From: Diospyros lotus
Lineage: Eukaryota; Streptophyta; Magnoliopsida; Ericales; Ebenaceae
Assembly (NCBI RefSeq): GCF_014633365.1
Contig: NC_068338.1
Location: 19,168,616-19,232,615 of the forward strand
Direction of reading: 5' to 3'
Length of the DNA stretch: 64,000 nucleotides
Shown here one piece after another: positions 47,527-58,930 of the stretch. The translations under genes and the position numbers were made by a program. Under the pieces are notes generated by a model that worked only from the letters and a program-made list of their open reading frames with translations, made no database searches and was not told the origin of the DNA. Each line of letters begins with the position of its first letter. The first letter of the stretch is position 1.

Positions 47527-49806
47527 TTACTCTAAAGAAGATAAAGCAGCCAAGATATCGAAAGCAATGGGATCCACGTCCAAGTTCAAAAAGTGCTCCT
47601 TCACAAACTTCTTCATATATTCGAATATGCCTTGAAAGACTCATTCTAGCTCAGCAACATAAGCCTCGGAGCTTCGAAAATCTTCGCGACCATTCTGGAA
47701 AGCCACGCGGGCGTCCTTAAGGGCGGATCGAAGCCTGGCCCCTCTTAGGTTTCTTTCAGTTCCGAGGTTAGCTTCTTCATGTTCTCTCGGAGTATGTCAT
47801 TCGGGCCCTTCATGGCATCTAGCTCCTCCCCAAGCCTGGAGTTGGCCTAATGAGCCTCTAGCATCCTATTCTGTCCAGCTCTAGGTCTTTGCAACCTTGA
47901 GCCTCAGCTTCATTAATGAGCTTTGCCTCATTTTGAGTTAGTTCAGCGGATTTTGTAAGAACGTGGACACTGTGCTCAAGGTTCGCTAGCTTAGACAAGA
48001 GGGTCTCGAGCCCTCAGAGCTTTTGGACTTTAGAATCCAACGCTTCGATGCGTCCAAGAGTTCTGACTCTCATCGAGCAATAGAATGTTGGAAGGCCGAA
48101 AGGCTTTAGAAAAAAAATAATAGGAAAATGAGTGATTGTCGAAGCCTGAACGCATGAATCAAGAAAACCCTAAGGAAAAACCAAGTGACTTACGTTACCC
48201 TTAGAATCTCGAGGCAGTAATCTGGGTCGCTTGTGGCAGGCGAAGCACCGAAAATCGTTAGGGTCTTAATAGGAGCCTCGGCTACGTCGGGAAATATGGT
48301 CGCCTCAGCCAAAGAGGGAGAGGGGACAGTCTCAACCTTTCGTCGTTTCGCCCTTCGGGCCAGAATCTCCTTAGTGGAAAGCGCAGAAGCCTCCCCTAAC
48401 GAAGCTCTCCCTGTTAGTCCTGGGTGCCCCTCCGATGATAGAGACGTTAATATCCACTTAAAAATAGAAGGAATTGGAATGGCGAGAGGTGTTAAGGTTG
48501 ACTTTGTACCTCATAGCAGGCTGACTTATTTGAGCTTCTACTCTAGCTACCTCGAGCTCCTGGGCAATTGTTTCGTCGTCACCTTCGGGCGGATCTTGGG
48601 GTAAGGCGGCTGGCGTCATGGATGAGGGGGAAGATTGGCGATCCTTCCTGTTCTTTGGGGCTCGGACCCTGGAGGAAGGGCTCTTCGGGCAGGCTTCCTA
48701 GTCATCTTTCGAAGCCTCCTGGAAGGTCTTAATGTCCCCCTCAACTATTTTCTTCGATCTAGAGGGAGTAGAAAGTCCTTTGCTCTAAGGGGCCTTTGGA
48801 GCCCTTCTCGGGCAGAGCGGGGAGTCCTTTACTCTGGGAGGTTTTAGGGGCCTTCTCAGCTGCCTTCTTTAGTTTTGCTGGGGCAAAGGGTCCTTTACTC
48901 TCAAAAAAATCTAAGGTCATCCCCTCTATGATGGGAGAATAGGTTATCTCCCAGACATCTTCAATTGCGCAAGAAAATTAATGAAAATCAATGTCTACTA
49001 AAGAGGAAAGGAGAAAGGAAGAAAGGCGAGGGCTAACACTTATAGGTCTCACCATCCAGGCCCACATTGCTAAGTGTTGGATTGGAAAGCCATTTCTCTT
49101 TCCAGTCCTGGCTAATGCCCATAATCTTACTAGCCGACTCTTTGATGGCCTTGAAGCTCGGATGCTTGCTTTTGGTATCCAAGGTCCACTCGTTGCACAA
49201 AGACCAAATCTCCTGCATGAAATTAGATATTTTGGGGCAGACGAAGACGAAACGCTCATTCTAGTCATTTGAATCTTTGGACCCCCCGGAGAACATGAGA
49301 GACGTGGTCGTGATCTCAAGATGGGGATGCTCATTGGACATGAGGAGGAAGCCTTCCTTCATGATCCTAGGCGAAATGGAAATCCAACCTCCTAGATTGC
49401 GATTGGTAGTAAAAAAGTAATCAAAAAGTTCTCCTAAAGGCTCTACTCGACCAAAGTGGAAGATGACAATGAAACCCATCAAGTACCTCCATCTAAAGGG
49501 AGACAACTGGGCTAGAACGATGGTGAGGTGTTGGAGAAAAGACATGACCCTCCCCCGAGGGGGCAGGCAAAAGCCCCTGTCAAAAGCACATTTGTAGACA
49601 TAGAGACGACCGGTGACAGGATGGCATGCCCATAGATAGGTGTTAAACTCCATCTCCCATTCTTCGAGAATCTTATATTTTTCCCTGAACTATTGACACT
49701 CTGACTCGCTCATCCACTGGCAGGGAATGGAAGAGGCAGGGTGGTTTTCCCACTTAACGAGCTCCGCGTCGGCCGAGTTAAGCCTTTTGGATCCGATGAT
49801 CGCCAT
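47527..49806 (-). pseudogene. Antisense accessory ORF of Tat element
   Basis: Minus-strand protein remnant facing pol. It starts MAIIGSKRLNSADAELV (49806) and keeps one frame to 49033 with stops after SESECQ and after GSKDSND. The N-terminal part (LPPRGRVMSFLQHL, PFRWRYLMGFIVIF, ELFDYFF) resembles the 'putative gypsy type transposon' domain. The middle is low-complexity. The C-terminus reads RSSEAYVAELE, then FEYMKKFVKEHFLNLDVDP and AFDILAALSSLE, with the stop at 47527-47529. Such antisense ORFs are known in plant Tat elements; their function is unknown. Heavily decayed between about 48100 and 49000. Confidence 0.72.
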
Positions 49807-49989
49807 GAGAGAAAGTTGGAAGAGAGAATAAGGAAGAAGAGAAGGGAATGCACACTAACACGGCAATAGGCTAAGCAGGAAAAGAATCGAGAGAAGAAGT
49901 AAGCAGAAGGGTGAGAGCCTCTTATTAAAACCTTATAGGCAGAGAACAAAGAAGCAAGTAATGATAAGCATTAATTGCCCGGGGATTGC

Positions 49990-50650
49990 GTATCTCGAGA
50001 AGTGAGAGGTTTGGACAGCGTAAAAAAAATGGATGTCTACATCGAAAAATATTGGTAGCCCTGTTGTAAATACATATATAAGGGAAACTCCTTAGCTCCT
50101 CTGTCCCGGTGGACATCAGCCTTCGGAGGGAAATGGGAGCTCAAACCCTCGGAGGTAGTAGACACTTGGTGCTTGAAAACTTCATAGACTTCGACAAGAT
50201 GGGGGACCGATCTAAGGTCGTCATCCAGCCCGAGTTTGGGAAGGACACGTGAAAGAGACATCTTAACAAACCGGCTAAACCTATTGTTCAACAAAGATTC
50301 TCTGGATTCCTCTGCATCAATCATCGCTCTAAGGATCATGGAGATAGGGACTATCCTGGACCCCTTGGAGACAGTTATCATATCCATATCATTAAGATCA
50401 TAGCTCCACGAAAGACGAGAGGGGGATCCTGATGATTCAAAAAGGGAATTCTTATCTTAACAAGGTGATAAAAGGAAGGCACCCAAAACGGGTAAAGGGG
50501 CTCTCCTTTTTCCAAAAATTCTCTACTGCATACCGAAGACTTGTGATAAACTAGTGAACTGACTTGATCATCAAAATGATCACGGGGGAGTAAGTCCCTG
50601 ACTTCATCTTTTGCAGGTACTTGGCTTGAGGCAAGAGAGGGTAATCAGCC
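49990..50650 (+). repeat. Probable 3' LTR region of the Tat element
   Basis: GTGATAAAAGGAAGGCACCC (TATA-like), GGGGCTCTCCTTTTTCC, GAACTGACTTGATCATC and the closing TTTTGCAGGTACTTGGC resemble Ogre/Tat LTR U3-R-U5 landmarks. No second copy exists in the window and no termini are certain. Confidence 0.4.
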
Positions 50651-51095
50651 TCCATATCATCACTTATATATATGTTGGGTAATATGATTCGCATAATCTA
50701 TATACTACATCATGAAAGCGTGCCAATTAGACACTTATTCATGCTTTGTTTCCCACTGAAAATTTTAAGAGTGGTTGTTGCCTAAGAGGTTAGAAAAGCA
50801 CATTAGCCATTCTGAATGTTGTGTTAGATAGCACATTAGCTATTAAATCGGCCAGTTGGATTCAGTTATCAGATGTTAGTTATCGATTATCGATTCGGTT
50901 AGTATTTTTAACAAAAAATCAATTAGCGGTTCAGTTCGATTATCACATTTTATAGTTCGGTTATTTCGATTTTGATTAGTTTGGTTATATTGTGGTTGTC
51001 GGTTGGTTCAGTTCGACTATTTCATACAATTCGATTCGGTTAGGTTAGTCATTTTCGAGTGATTTGGTTCAATTATAACCAAATGAATACCTTTA

Positions 51096-51990
51096 GAGAA
51101 TATGGCCTAAATTTTTTAATACTTCAAAATCCCTTTTATGTATTAAGCTAATTTATAACTTGTTAAAGCTTTCTTACATTGCGTTCAAACATACATACAT
51201 GTATATATATATATATATATCACAAAATCAATCAAACCGGCCCACTGCATGTGAAACCAATAAATGAATTACCAAATGCCAATAATTTTAGTTTCTAGTT
51301 TGGAACACTGCATGTCATAACTATTTTGATCTCCTAAGATCATACGTAATTGATATTCAATTGGATTACGTTTCATAATCCTCAAGTTTAAGTAATTAAT
51401 CTTGGGAAAATGTATATCAAAGTTGGCCTCATAATAAAGATTAATTATAATTTATTTCTGCCAATATTATAGATTAATTAAATTCTTTTGAGATCAGTTT
51501 ATACAAAAAAAAAAAAATGATATATTTATTTGAAGTTCATAATTTGTGAGTTCATGTGTTTATTTGAAAATTTTAAAAGCTTTTGTATAACGATTCAAAT
51601 TTAATTATTATTTATAAACAGAAGGTCATTGTCACCGTGGCACAGAAGCTAGGGGGGTAGCATTTATGTGCTTAAAGTAATTGTTTAGTTTAGGATTTAA
51701 GATTTACGAGTCCTATTATGTTATTCTCGCCGAGCAACAAAAATGAAAGGGAGTTGGGTGTGTGGGTCCTATGCCTCTTCATGGTGTCCTCGCCCCCTAC
51801 CACTCATTTTGCTTGTGTTGGACAATTCTTTGTCCGACGAAGGCAAATAGAATGGAATGCTAGGGTTTACTTCTTAAAGTGTTTGATTGTACTTTTTTTT
51901 GGGTCCATATTCCTTATCAAAATTGAGATAAATTTAATTTTAGAATAATTAAATGTATAATTTCTCAATTATACTCCAATTTAGAAAGAA
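51096..51990. other. Unassigned AT-rich DNA
   Basis: No credible gene. An (AT)n run at about 51202-51220. Confidence 0.5.
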
Positions 51991-51993
51991 TAT

Positions 51994-52433
51994 AACTATT
52001 ATTCTCTTCTCACAAAGAAATTTTATCATTCTATGGATGTTACTTTCCTAGAAAAATAATCTTATTATTTCAAAACCAACATTCAAGGGGAGAGGGAGAA
52101 TTCTGAAGAATTTTAGTTTTGGGATTTTGAATCATCTCCTATTACTGTTCTTCCTTCTACTACTCCTAATCTAAAGTCTCATATCATTCAAAATTAGTTA
52201 AATTTATTACCTTTGATTGTTCCATTACAACAGTTACAATCTTTGAGTATTCCTTCAACTGTTAACAATAAAGAGTTAATTGTCTATTTTAGAAGAAAGA
52301 TAGATCAAGGACATGTAAAAGAACAAGTGCAACTCACTACTAACAATGAAGCTGAACCAAATTCAATTCTAAAAGAGACACAAAAAGGTAGCACTGTTTC
52401 TAATTCTGAAGAGTGAATTTAGATGATCTTGGT
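51994..52433 (+). pseudogene. Copia integrase C-terminal remnant
   Basis: NYYSLLTKKFYHSMDVTFLEK is the conserved end of Copia integrase (usually YSP..KKFYVSMDVTF). A stop follows. The linker to RT ends in ...NLDDLG at the insertion point of the solo LTR; LPITQRK continues after 53793. Confidence 0.8.
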
Positions 52434-53788
52434 TGTTGAGCCAACTTGCTTATATTAATTAAGTTTTGATGATTAACAAAAATATTTTTATGATATAAAT
52501 GTTTTTCTTTCTCATATAAAACAATAAATTTATTTTGAATTAAAAGTGGGTACAAAGAGTAAATTTATTTTGAATTAAAGATGGATTGTCTTTAAACATG
52601 TTTCCTTCTTTTAATCATTTATGTCTTAAAAGTTTATGTTTGAATTTTCATTTATTGATAAATGTTTTTATTACTTATGTAAAAAGTATATTTATTTTGA
52701 ATTAAAAGAGAATTACTTTTAGACATATTTTCTCTTTTTCATACAAAAAGTAAATTTATTTTGAATTAAAGAGAATTGGTTTTAAACATGTTTTCTCTTA
52801 CTCATACAAAAAGTAAATTTATTTTGAATTAAAGGAGATTGTTTTTGGACATCTTTTCTTGTTTTAATTATTTATGTCTCAAAAACTTATATTTGGATTT
52901 TCAAATCTTGATTTCTCATATAAAAACTAAATTTATTTTAAATTAAAGATGAGACATGTTTTCTTATTGTTTGAGAAAGTCTAAACATTTTTTAAATTTC
53001 AAACTTCATATTAACCATTTTTTTAGTGGCTAAATTGCTTATAAATACCTCCAAACTTATTTTTTGAGTATCCATTACACATATTGCACATCCAAAGCTT
53101 CCAAAAGCTCTCAAGTTAATTTTCAAGCATTACAAGCCTCTCAAAGATTCATTGTTCATCTACCGAAGAGCCATAAAACAAGAAAAGAAAAATTCTTCAA
53201 GTCTTCTACGACAAATCCGAACTTCTCCATTTGAGGTTACAAATTTATTTATTTATTTAAATATTATTATCTTGTATAATTTGTTCTTAATTGCTTATTT
53301 GTGTCCAAATATGGACAAATTATTTATAAACATTTAAATTATTATTGAGAATTATATAGATTTCATAGATCCGTTAAAATCTAGGTGAATCTAGTTTCCA
53401 AAGTAAGTTAGGGAGAAAACCTTAGTGTAGTGGTTGCCTAGAACCCATAGTAATCTAGGTGTGTATCTAGTTTTCAAGGTGAGCTATTGTGGAAATCTTA
53501 GTGAAATTATTTTAGTGGAACCCCAAGGGTGGTTAGACCTTGAAAGAGTGGACTAGGTGTATGTGAAGATACCAAACCACCATAAATTGTCTTATACCTC
53601 ATTATATTTATTTTTGTTATATCTTATGGCTTACATTTATTATTAATCACAAATATAATTTATTATTAATCTCAAATATATATTTTTCAATAAAATCATT
53701 AATTAAGAATATTTATTAAAATTGAAAAAAAAAATTAATCACTCAATTCACCCCCCCTCTTGAGTGGCCATACCATAAAAGACCAACA
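52434..53788 (+). repeat. Solo SIRE-like Copia LTR (1355 bp)
   Basis: Ends TGTTGAGCC and AGACCAACA, flanks TTGGT (52429-52433) and TTGAT (53789-53793), 4 of 5. The reading frame of the host pol joins across it. Contains the terminal signature AATTCACCCCCCCTCTTGAG and an internal repeat AATTTATTTTGAATTAAA about six times (52527-52945). Confidence 0.88.
52527..52945. repeat. Irregular AT-rich tandem repeat in solo LTR
   Basis: Core AATTTATTTTGAATTAAA recurs near 52527, 52560, 52687, 52752, 52815 and 52930 with variable spacers of AAAAAGT and TTTAAACATG type. Confidence 0.75.
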
Positions 53789-54998
53789 TTGATCTACCAA
53801 TTACCCAAAGAAAATGTGTAAGGTCCTACATAAAGTATCTCATATACAATTTCCTATCTTACAAGAGGTTGTCTCTAGAATATTGTGTTTTTATTACTAA
53901 ATTCACAGATATTCAAGTTTCTACTAATATATAAGAATCTCTCCAAATACCTGAATGGAAGCAAACTATAAATGAAAAAATTAAAGCACTTAAAAAGAAT
54001 GGAACTTGGGATGTACTCAATTTGCCTCCAAGAAAAAGCCTAGTTGGATGCAAATGGATTTTTACCATTTAGCACAAAGAAGATGGAAGTGTTGAAAGGT
54101 TCAAAACTTGATTAGTTGCTAAAGGTTTCACACAAGTTTATAGTATTAACTATCAAGAGACTTTTGCTCATGTTGCTAAATTAAATACAATTCAAGTACT
54201 TTTATCTTTTGCAATGAATAATGATTGGAAATTACATCAATTAGATATCAATAATGCTTTTCTCAATGGAGATTTAGAAAAAGAAGTGTACATGGGGATA
54301 TCTACAGGTCTTAAGGATCAAACAAAAATTCAAACAAAGTCTGTAAGTTAAAGAAATCTCTTTATGATCTCAAACAATCTCTTAGAGCTTAGTTTGAAAG
54401 ATTTACTATGGTAAAGAAGTTTGGTTATTCATAATGTCAATTCGATCATGCTTTGTTTATAAACAGTTCTCCTAGTAGGAAGAATATTGTTGTGTATGTG
54501 AATGATATAATCCCAACAAGAGATCATGAAGAGGAGATTAGCAAACTCAAAAGATATCTTGCAAATGAATTTGAAGTCAGAGACTTGGGAAATATGAAAT
54601 ATTCTCTTAGGATGGAAATTGCAAGATCCAAGACAAGTATTGTAGTTTCTCAACGTAAGTATGTTCTTGATCTACTTAAGGAAACTGGAATGCTAGGATG
54701 CAAACCTTCAGATACTCCAATAAAGATTGTAACTAAAGATAGAAAAGAAAGGAAAAATACTCTTGCTGACAAAGGAAGATATCAAAGATTGGTTGATAGA
54801 CTTATTTATCTATCGCATACAAGGCCTAATATTGGTTTTACAATTAGTGTAGCCAATCAATTTATGAACAATCCCACTGAAGAGCATATCAATCGATTGT
54901 ATCATATTTTGAGATACCTAAAGAAAACTCCTAGGGAAGGTTTATACTTTAAAAAGACTAAGAAGATGAATATTGAAGTATTCATTGATGTAGATTGA
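53789..54998 (+). pseudogene. Copia reverse transcriptase remnant
   Basis: IPEWKQTINEKIKALKKNGTW, LVGCKWIF, LVAKGFTQ and WKLHQLDINNAFLNGDLEKEVYM are the Copia RT blocks. A frameshift near 54340 leads into an open 181-codon stretch (54453-54998) with YVNDII (54495-54506), where the catalytic YVDD has lost its first Asp. Arg in YKARLVAKG has become TGA. Confidence 0.88.
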
Positions 54999-55082
54999 GC
55001 TAGTTTTATTTTTTATTGCAGGTCAACTTTTGAATATTGTACTTATGTATAGGGAAACTTGGTAACTTGGCGCAGCAAGAAG
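54999..55082 (+). pseudogene. Copia RNase H remnant, part 1
   Basis: RSTFEYCTYV-stop-GNLVTWRSKK before element H. The AGAAG at 55078-55082 is the likely target, degenerate after H (AAAAA at 58346-58350). Confidence 0.8.
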
Positions 55083-55914
55083 TGTTGCGGAAAAAACTAC
55101 AAAACAAACGGGTTAGTGCAACCAAAATCGAATCAGATTTAACGAAAATAAAAACAAGAAGAACAGAAAGAAAAATTCCCTATTTCGACAACAATGGCAG
55201 TCATGAAGACTGCTCCAAGGCTCAGATATGGGCTTGTCCAATCACCACTTAAGCAATAACCAAGAATAGGGACATCAAACCACAAAGGAGCCCAAACCCC
55301 CCAAGAACCAAAACCTTCAAGCCCCAAGCCTCTTGGCCAATTAACACCCCTCGCCCAAGCCACACAAGCTTCCACACATAGTAGGATCCGCTAAGGAACG
55401 GAGAGTAATCACGAAGATATGGGTTCAACAATGGCCGAAAAACTTACCCAAAGAGAAGACAGCAAGTCGGACTAAATAGGCATCGTAAATGCCATTGACA
55501 GATAGCCACAACGCATAAGGAAAGTGCAACACCAAGCAAGAAAAGAAACAAAACCATGAAGGATCGGCCATACAGGGAGGTAGTAATCGGCCACAACAAG
55601 AATGCCCAAAGGGAAGAGAATCGACCACCACACACATAGGGCACAAAAGAGGAAAGAATCCTTTTTATAGTAAGGGCCTAGGGCATAAGAGAAATGAACT
55701 AAGGGCTTTATGGGCTTGGGCTTCCTCCCTCTCTTAAGCAAATGGGCCAAGGCCCATTTCTCCTCCAAAGAGAGGGTTAAGGGCTTATGGCCTGACTTCA
55801 ATTTGGGTTGCCAATAAAGGTATTGAACCGTCGCTTCAATCCAAAGTCGAAACCTACAAAGCTAACCCGAACCATCATCATTGTCGGGCCTCATTAGGAA
55901 ACACAAAACCAACA
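55083..55914 (-). repeat. 3' LTR of element H
   Basis: Plus-strand ends TGTTGCGG and AAACCAACA; matched by 57487-58345 throughout. Confidence 0.85.
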
Positions 55915-55971
55915 ATCTCCGCCTTGATTCCTAATGAGGTCAGCACACACAGGCAACAAGAAACAAGCACA

Positions 55972-56085
55972 TGCAACAAATGCATAAACATGCAACAAAA
56001 GCATAAACTTGCAACAGATGCAAAAAAATGCAACAAATGCATAAACTTGCAACAAATGCATACACATACAACAAATGCATAAACA
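55972..56085. repeat. 19-bp tandem repeat, six units
   Basis: Consensus TGCAACAAATGCATAAACA repeated six times with few changes in the core of element H. Confidence 0.92.
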
Positions 56086-56339
56086 TGAGCTAGCTCTTTC
56101 TCCATCCCATTTAGGATTGAATCTCATTAATCTTCCCACTTAGGGTAAGGATCTTTCTAATCCTCCCACTTAGGCTAGGATATGACTTTCCACCTTGCTC
56201 AAGGTGGTGGGAATAAGGATACTCAATCCTTCCCTAAAATGAAACGATGGACACATATTCCTCGGCCACTATTTTAGCACCAGAATCTAAAAGCATGTAT
56301 ATCCCATCGACCTCACTAGGGTCATAGGAGGTCACTACA

Positions 56340-56480
56340 TTGGCTTATTCCTTTTGTTTTTCTTTTTTTGCATAACAATCCTTAATGAAATGTTCGATTT
56401 TCCATAACCGTAACACTTTTTACCCTTCCCTTGGATTTTGGACTTTGACCTACCTTTCCCTTTCTTGCTACAAAGAATAT
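56340..56480 (-). pseudogene. Gag zinc-knuckle remnant in element H
   Basis: Minus strand reads KGKGRSKSK, then CYGYGK and, after a 1-base deletion, IEHFIKDCYAKK, a CX2CX4HX4C knuckle whose second Cys is Tyr. Evidence that H derives from a Copia-type element. Confidence 0.65.
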
Positions 56481-57474
56481 GCTCAACACACAAAAAAATT
56501 CCAAACTATAGGATCACAGAAAACTGAGGTTTCACAATGGGTGTGCACAAATCAACTAGGGCAGATTCCTAACACGATTTTACTAGGCACAGATTTTTAA
56601 GCACTAAGCAAAAAATAGCCACAGATAAATCTCAAAAATTTCCCAATATGGCAGCAGCAAAATAAACACAAATATGATGCTACCTAAGTGGACTTTCAGA
56701 AACACAAAGTTTCAATTTAAAATCTAGGCAGCAGATTCAATTAGAATTAGTTCCAACAAAAAAAAAAAGTACCAAAATAACACAGCTTTACTCAACAATA
56801 TCTAAAAGGCACTAAGCATTTTAGACAATAATAAATCAAAACAACCACTAGAACCCACAAAAGATCAGATCTAAGAGGATTTACTAGGAAAAATTCACAC
56901 ATAGCACAATATTACTGATTTTCTAAACAAGACTTAACAGCACCAAAACAGTTATGCTAGCACAAGAAAATTACAAATAATCCTAATTCTAGCAACAAGC
57001 AATGGTTACCACCATAGGATAACCCCCAAAACCTAATGGTCACCCCCACACGATGACCTGCTAGTTGCTGTAAATGGAAATCATAGAATTTAAACCACAA
57101 AGGTTACCAGAATTTAAACCACAGAGGTTACTAGTACAGATCTTAGGACTGAGATCTGTGAATAATGCAAGATTGGATCTGGAATAGAAGAAGGGCACCC
57201 CGGCCTCCACGCACTACCTCATGCGCCGCCGCTTGCAAGTCCACGTGTCGTTGGCTGGCAGGCGAGTGAGCAGCCACGTGCTGCTCGGGAAGATGACCCA
57301 CGACTTGTTGGATCCAAATCTGGGGTCCTTTCGACCCAACTCACAACCTGCAAAAAGAAATCGAACCAAAATCAGATCTGATACGAAAACCACTTATCGT
57401 GAAATCAGATCTAAAAATGATGAGGCTTTTCAGATCTGGTTTGAACAAGGAACTACCCAGGAGCTAAACAATGC

Positions 57475-57486
57475 TTTGAAACCAAT
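57475..57486 (-). other. Degenerate PBS of element H
   Basis: Minus strand TGGTTTCAAAGC, beside the 5' LTR; two differences from TGGTATCAGAGC. Confidence 0.6.
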
Positions 57487-58345
57487 TGTTACAGAAAAAC
57501 TACAAAACAAACGGGTTAGTGTAACCAAAATAAAGCCAAATTTAACGAAAATAAGAACACGAAGAATAAAAAGAAAAACTCCCTGTTTCAATAACAATGG
57601 CAATCACGAAGAATGCTCCAAGGCTTAGATTTGGGCTTGTCCAATCACAACTTAGGCAACGACCAAGAACAGGGACACCAAGCCACAAAGGAGCCCAAAC
57701 CCCTCAAGAATTGAAACCCTCAAGCCCTCAAGCCTTTAGGCCTACCGACACCCCTAGCCCAAGCCACACAAGCTTCCACACACAGTAGGATCCACCAAGG
57801 AATGGAGAGTAATCACAAAGATATGGGTTTAATAATGGCCGAAAAACTTACCCAAAGAAAAGACAGCAAGTCGGACTAAATAGGCGTCGCAAACACCATT
57901 AACGGACAACCACAACACACAAAGAAAGTGCAGCATCTAGCAAGGAAATAAGCATCGAACCAAGAAGGAAACAAAAGCATGAAAGATCGACCATACAAGG
58001 AAGGAGCAATCAGCCACAACAAGGACGCCCAAAGGGAAGAGAATCGACCACCACACACATAGGGCACAAAAGAGGAAAGAATCTCTTTTATATTAAAAGC
58101 CTAGGGCACAAGAGAAATGGGCTTAGGGCTTCATGGGCTTAGGCTTGGGCTTCCTCCCTCTCTTAAGTAAATGGGCCAAGGCCTATGTCTCCTCCAAAGA
58201 GAGGGTTAAGGGCTTATGGCCCAACTTCAATTTGGGTTGCCAATAAGAGTGTTGAACTGTCATTTCAATTCCAAGCCAGAGCCTATGAAGGTAACCCGAA
58301 CCATCGTCATCACCTTGGACCTCCTTAGAAAACACAAAACCAACA
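57487..58345 (-). repeat. 5' LTR of element H
   Basis: Plus-strand ends TGTTACAG and AAACCAACA. Host Copia RNase H resumes at 58351 after AAAAA. Confidence 0.85.
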
Positions 58346-58350
58346 AAAAA

Positions 58351-58715
58351 CAAACAGTTGAGGCTTGAAGTAGTGCAAAAGCAGAATTTAGAGCAATGGC
58401 TCATAGAATATGCGAAGGAATATGGTTAAAGCAAATGCCCTTTAAACTTAAAGTTATATCAGGTGATCAAATTAATATATTGTGCAATAATCAAGCTACT
58501 ATTAAGTATAGCTAAAAATCCAGTTCATCGTGATTGAACTAAACATGTGGAAATAGATAGACACTTTATAAAAGAAAAAGTTGAAGATATGACTATCAAT
58601 ATTTCCTACATACCTACTACTTTTTAGATTGCAGACATTCTAACTAAATCTCTACCTAAGATCAAGTTTGAAGATATAAGATCCAAGCTAGGTTTATTTA
58701 ACACTTGCAACCCAC
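58351..58715 (+). pseudogene. Copia RNase H remnant, part 2
   Basis: SSAKAEFRAMAHRICEGIWLK, then a frameshift and HVEIDRHFIKEKVED and ADILTKSLPKIKFEDIRSKLGL, the conserved C-terminus of Copia pol. Continues part 1 across element H. Confidence 0.88.
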
Positions 58716-58716
58716 C

Positions 58717-58727
58717 TCGAGGGGGAG
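58717..58727 (+). other. PPT of truncated Copia element
   Basis: Purine run CGAGGGGGAG immediately before the 3' LTR. Confidence 0.85.
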
Positions 58728-58930
58728 TGTAGAAAATATGTTGTTATTCAGTTTTGAATTATTTTATTTTAATGTATATTTTGTTATAATTTTATTTTTA
58801 AGATATTTCTTTTCCTTATTTAGTAGTTTCTAAGTCATAACTAACTCCTATGGAACTGTTATATCTGTACCATATATATTGCTCTGTCAATTTCAAATAA
58901 AAGAAAGTTGATTTCTTGTCAAATTTTACA
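58728..58930 (+). repeat. 3' LTR of truncated Copia element (203 bp)
   Basis: Starts TGTAGAAAATATG after the PPT and ends AAATTTTACA. No 5' partner in the window. Confidence 0.7.

Larger units (their letters stand above)
39380..50650 (+). mobile_element. Tat-type Ty3/Gypsy element, 5'-truncated, dead
   Basis: Order gag, protease, RT, RNase H, second (archaeal-type) RNase H, integrase, tandem repeats, antisense ORF, LTR-like end. The second RNase H before integrase and an antisense ORF downstream of pol are hallmarks of the Tat clade. The 5' LTR, PBS and gag N-terminus are missing. Solo LTR F interrupts RNase H. Boundaries are approximate; the 3' end is inferred from an LTR-like stretch up to about 50650. 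Confidence 0.8.
30325..51095 (+). mobile_element. Remnant hAT transposon carrying nested insertions
   Basis: The left end TAGGGGTTCAGTTAG and the right end (inverted) TAAAGGTATTCATT are imperfect TIRs. Both flank subterminal DNA rich in CGGTT/AACCG motifs (30340-30480 and 50880-51050), which is typical of plant hAT ends. A hAT transposase fragment (38622-39365) lies inside. The 8-bp target duplication is not recognisable, so the two ends may belong to different elements. Insertions inside: gag-only Copia (30663-35105), LTR E (35652-38140) and a Tat element (about 39380-50650). Confidence 0.4.
55083..58345 (-). mobile_element. Non-autonomous LTR element H
   Basis: LTRs 55083-55914 and 57487-58345 (about 832 and 859 bp, visibly diverged) flank a 1572-bp core. 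Minus orientation: PBS-like TGGTTTCAAAGC (two mismatches to the initiator-Met PBS) next to the right LTR and PPT-like AAGGCGGAGAT next to the left LTR. The core holds only a decayed gag zinc knuckle, so pol was lost long ago. Confidence 0.82.
51991..58930 (+). mobile_element. 5'-truncated Copia element with two nested insertions
   Basis: Integrase C-terminus, RT, RNase H, PPT and a 203-bp 3' LTR are present; LTR, gag, protease and most of integrase on the 5' side are missing. It is interrupted by a solo LTR (52434-53788) and element H (55083-58345). Confidence 0.85.

Noticed and set aside
48233..48847. Plus-strand ORFs of 123 and 70 codons after Tat pol
   Set aside because: They overlap the decayed middle of the minus-strand accessory ORF and resemble no protein.
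50037..50387. 116-codon minus-strand ORF
   Set aside because: It lies in the probable LTR of the Tat element, upstream of the antisense ORF start, with no domain seen. It could be an N-terminal part of the antisense gene, but nothing supports that.
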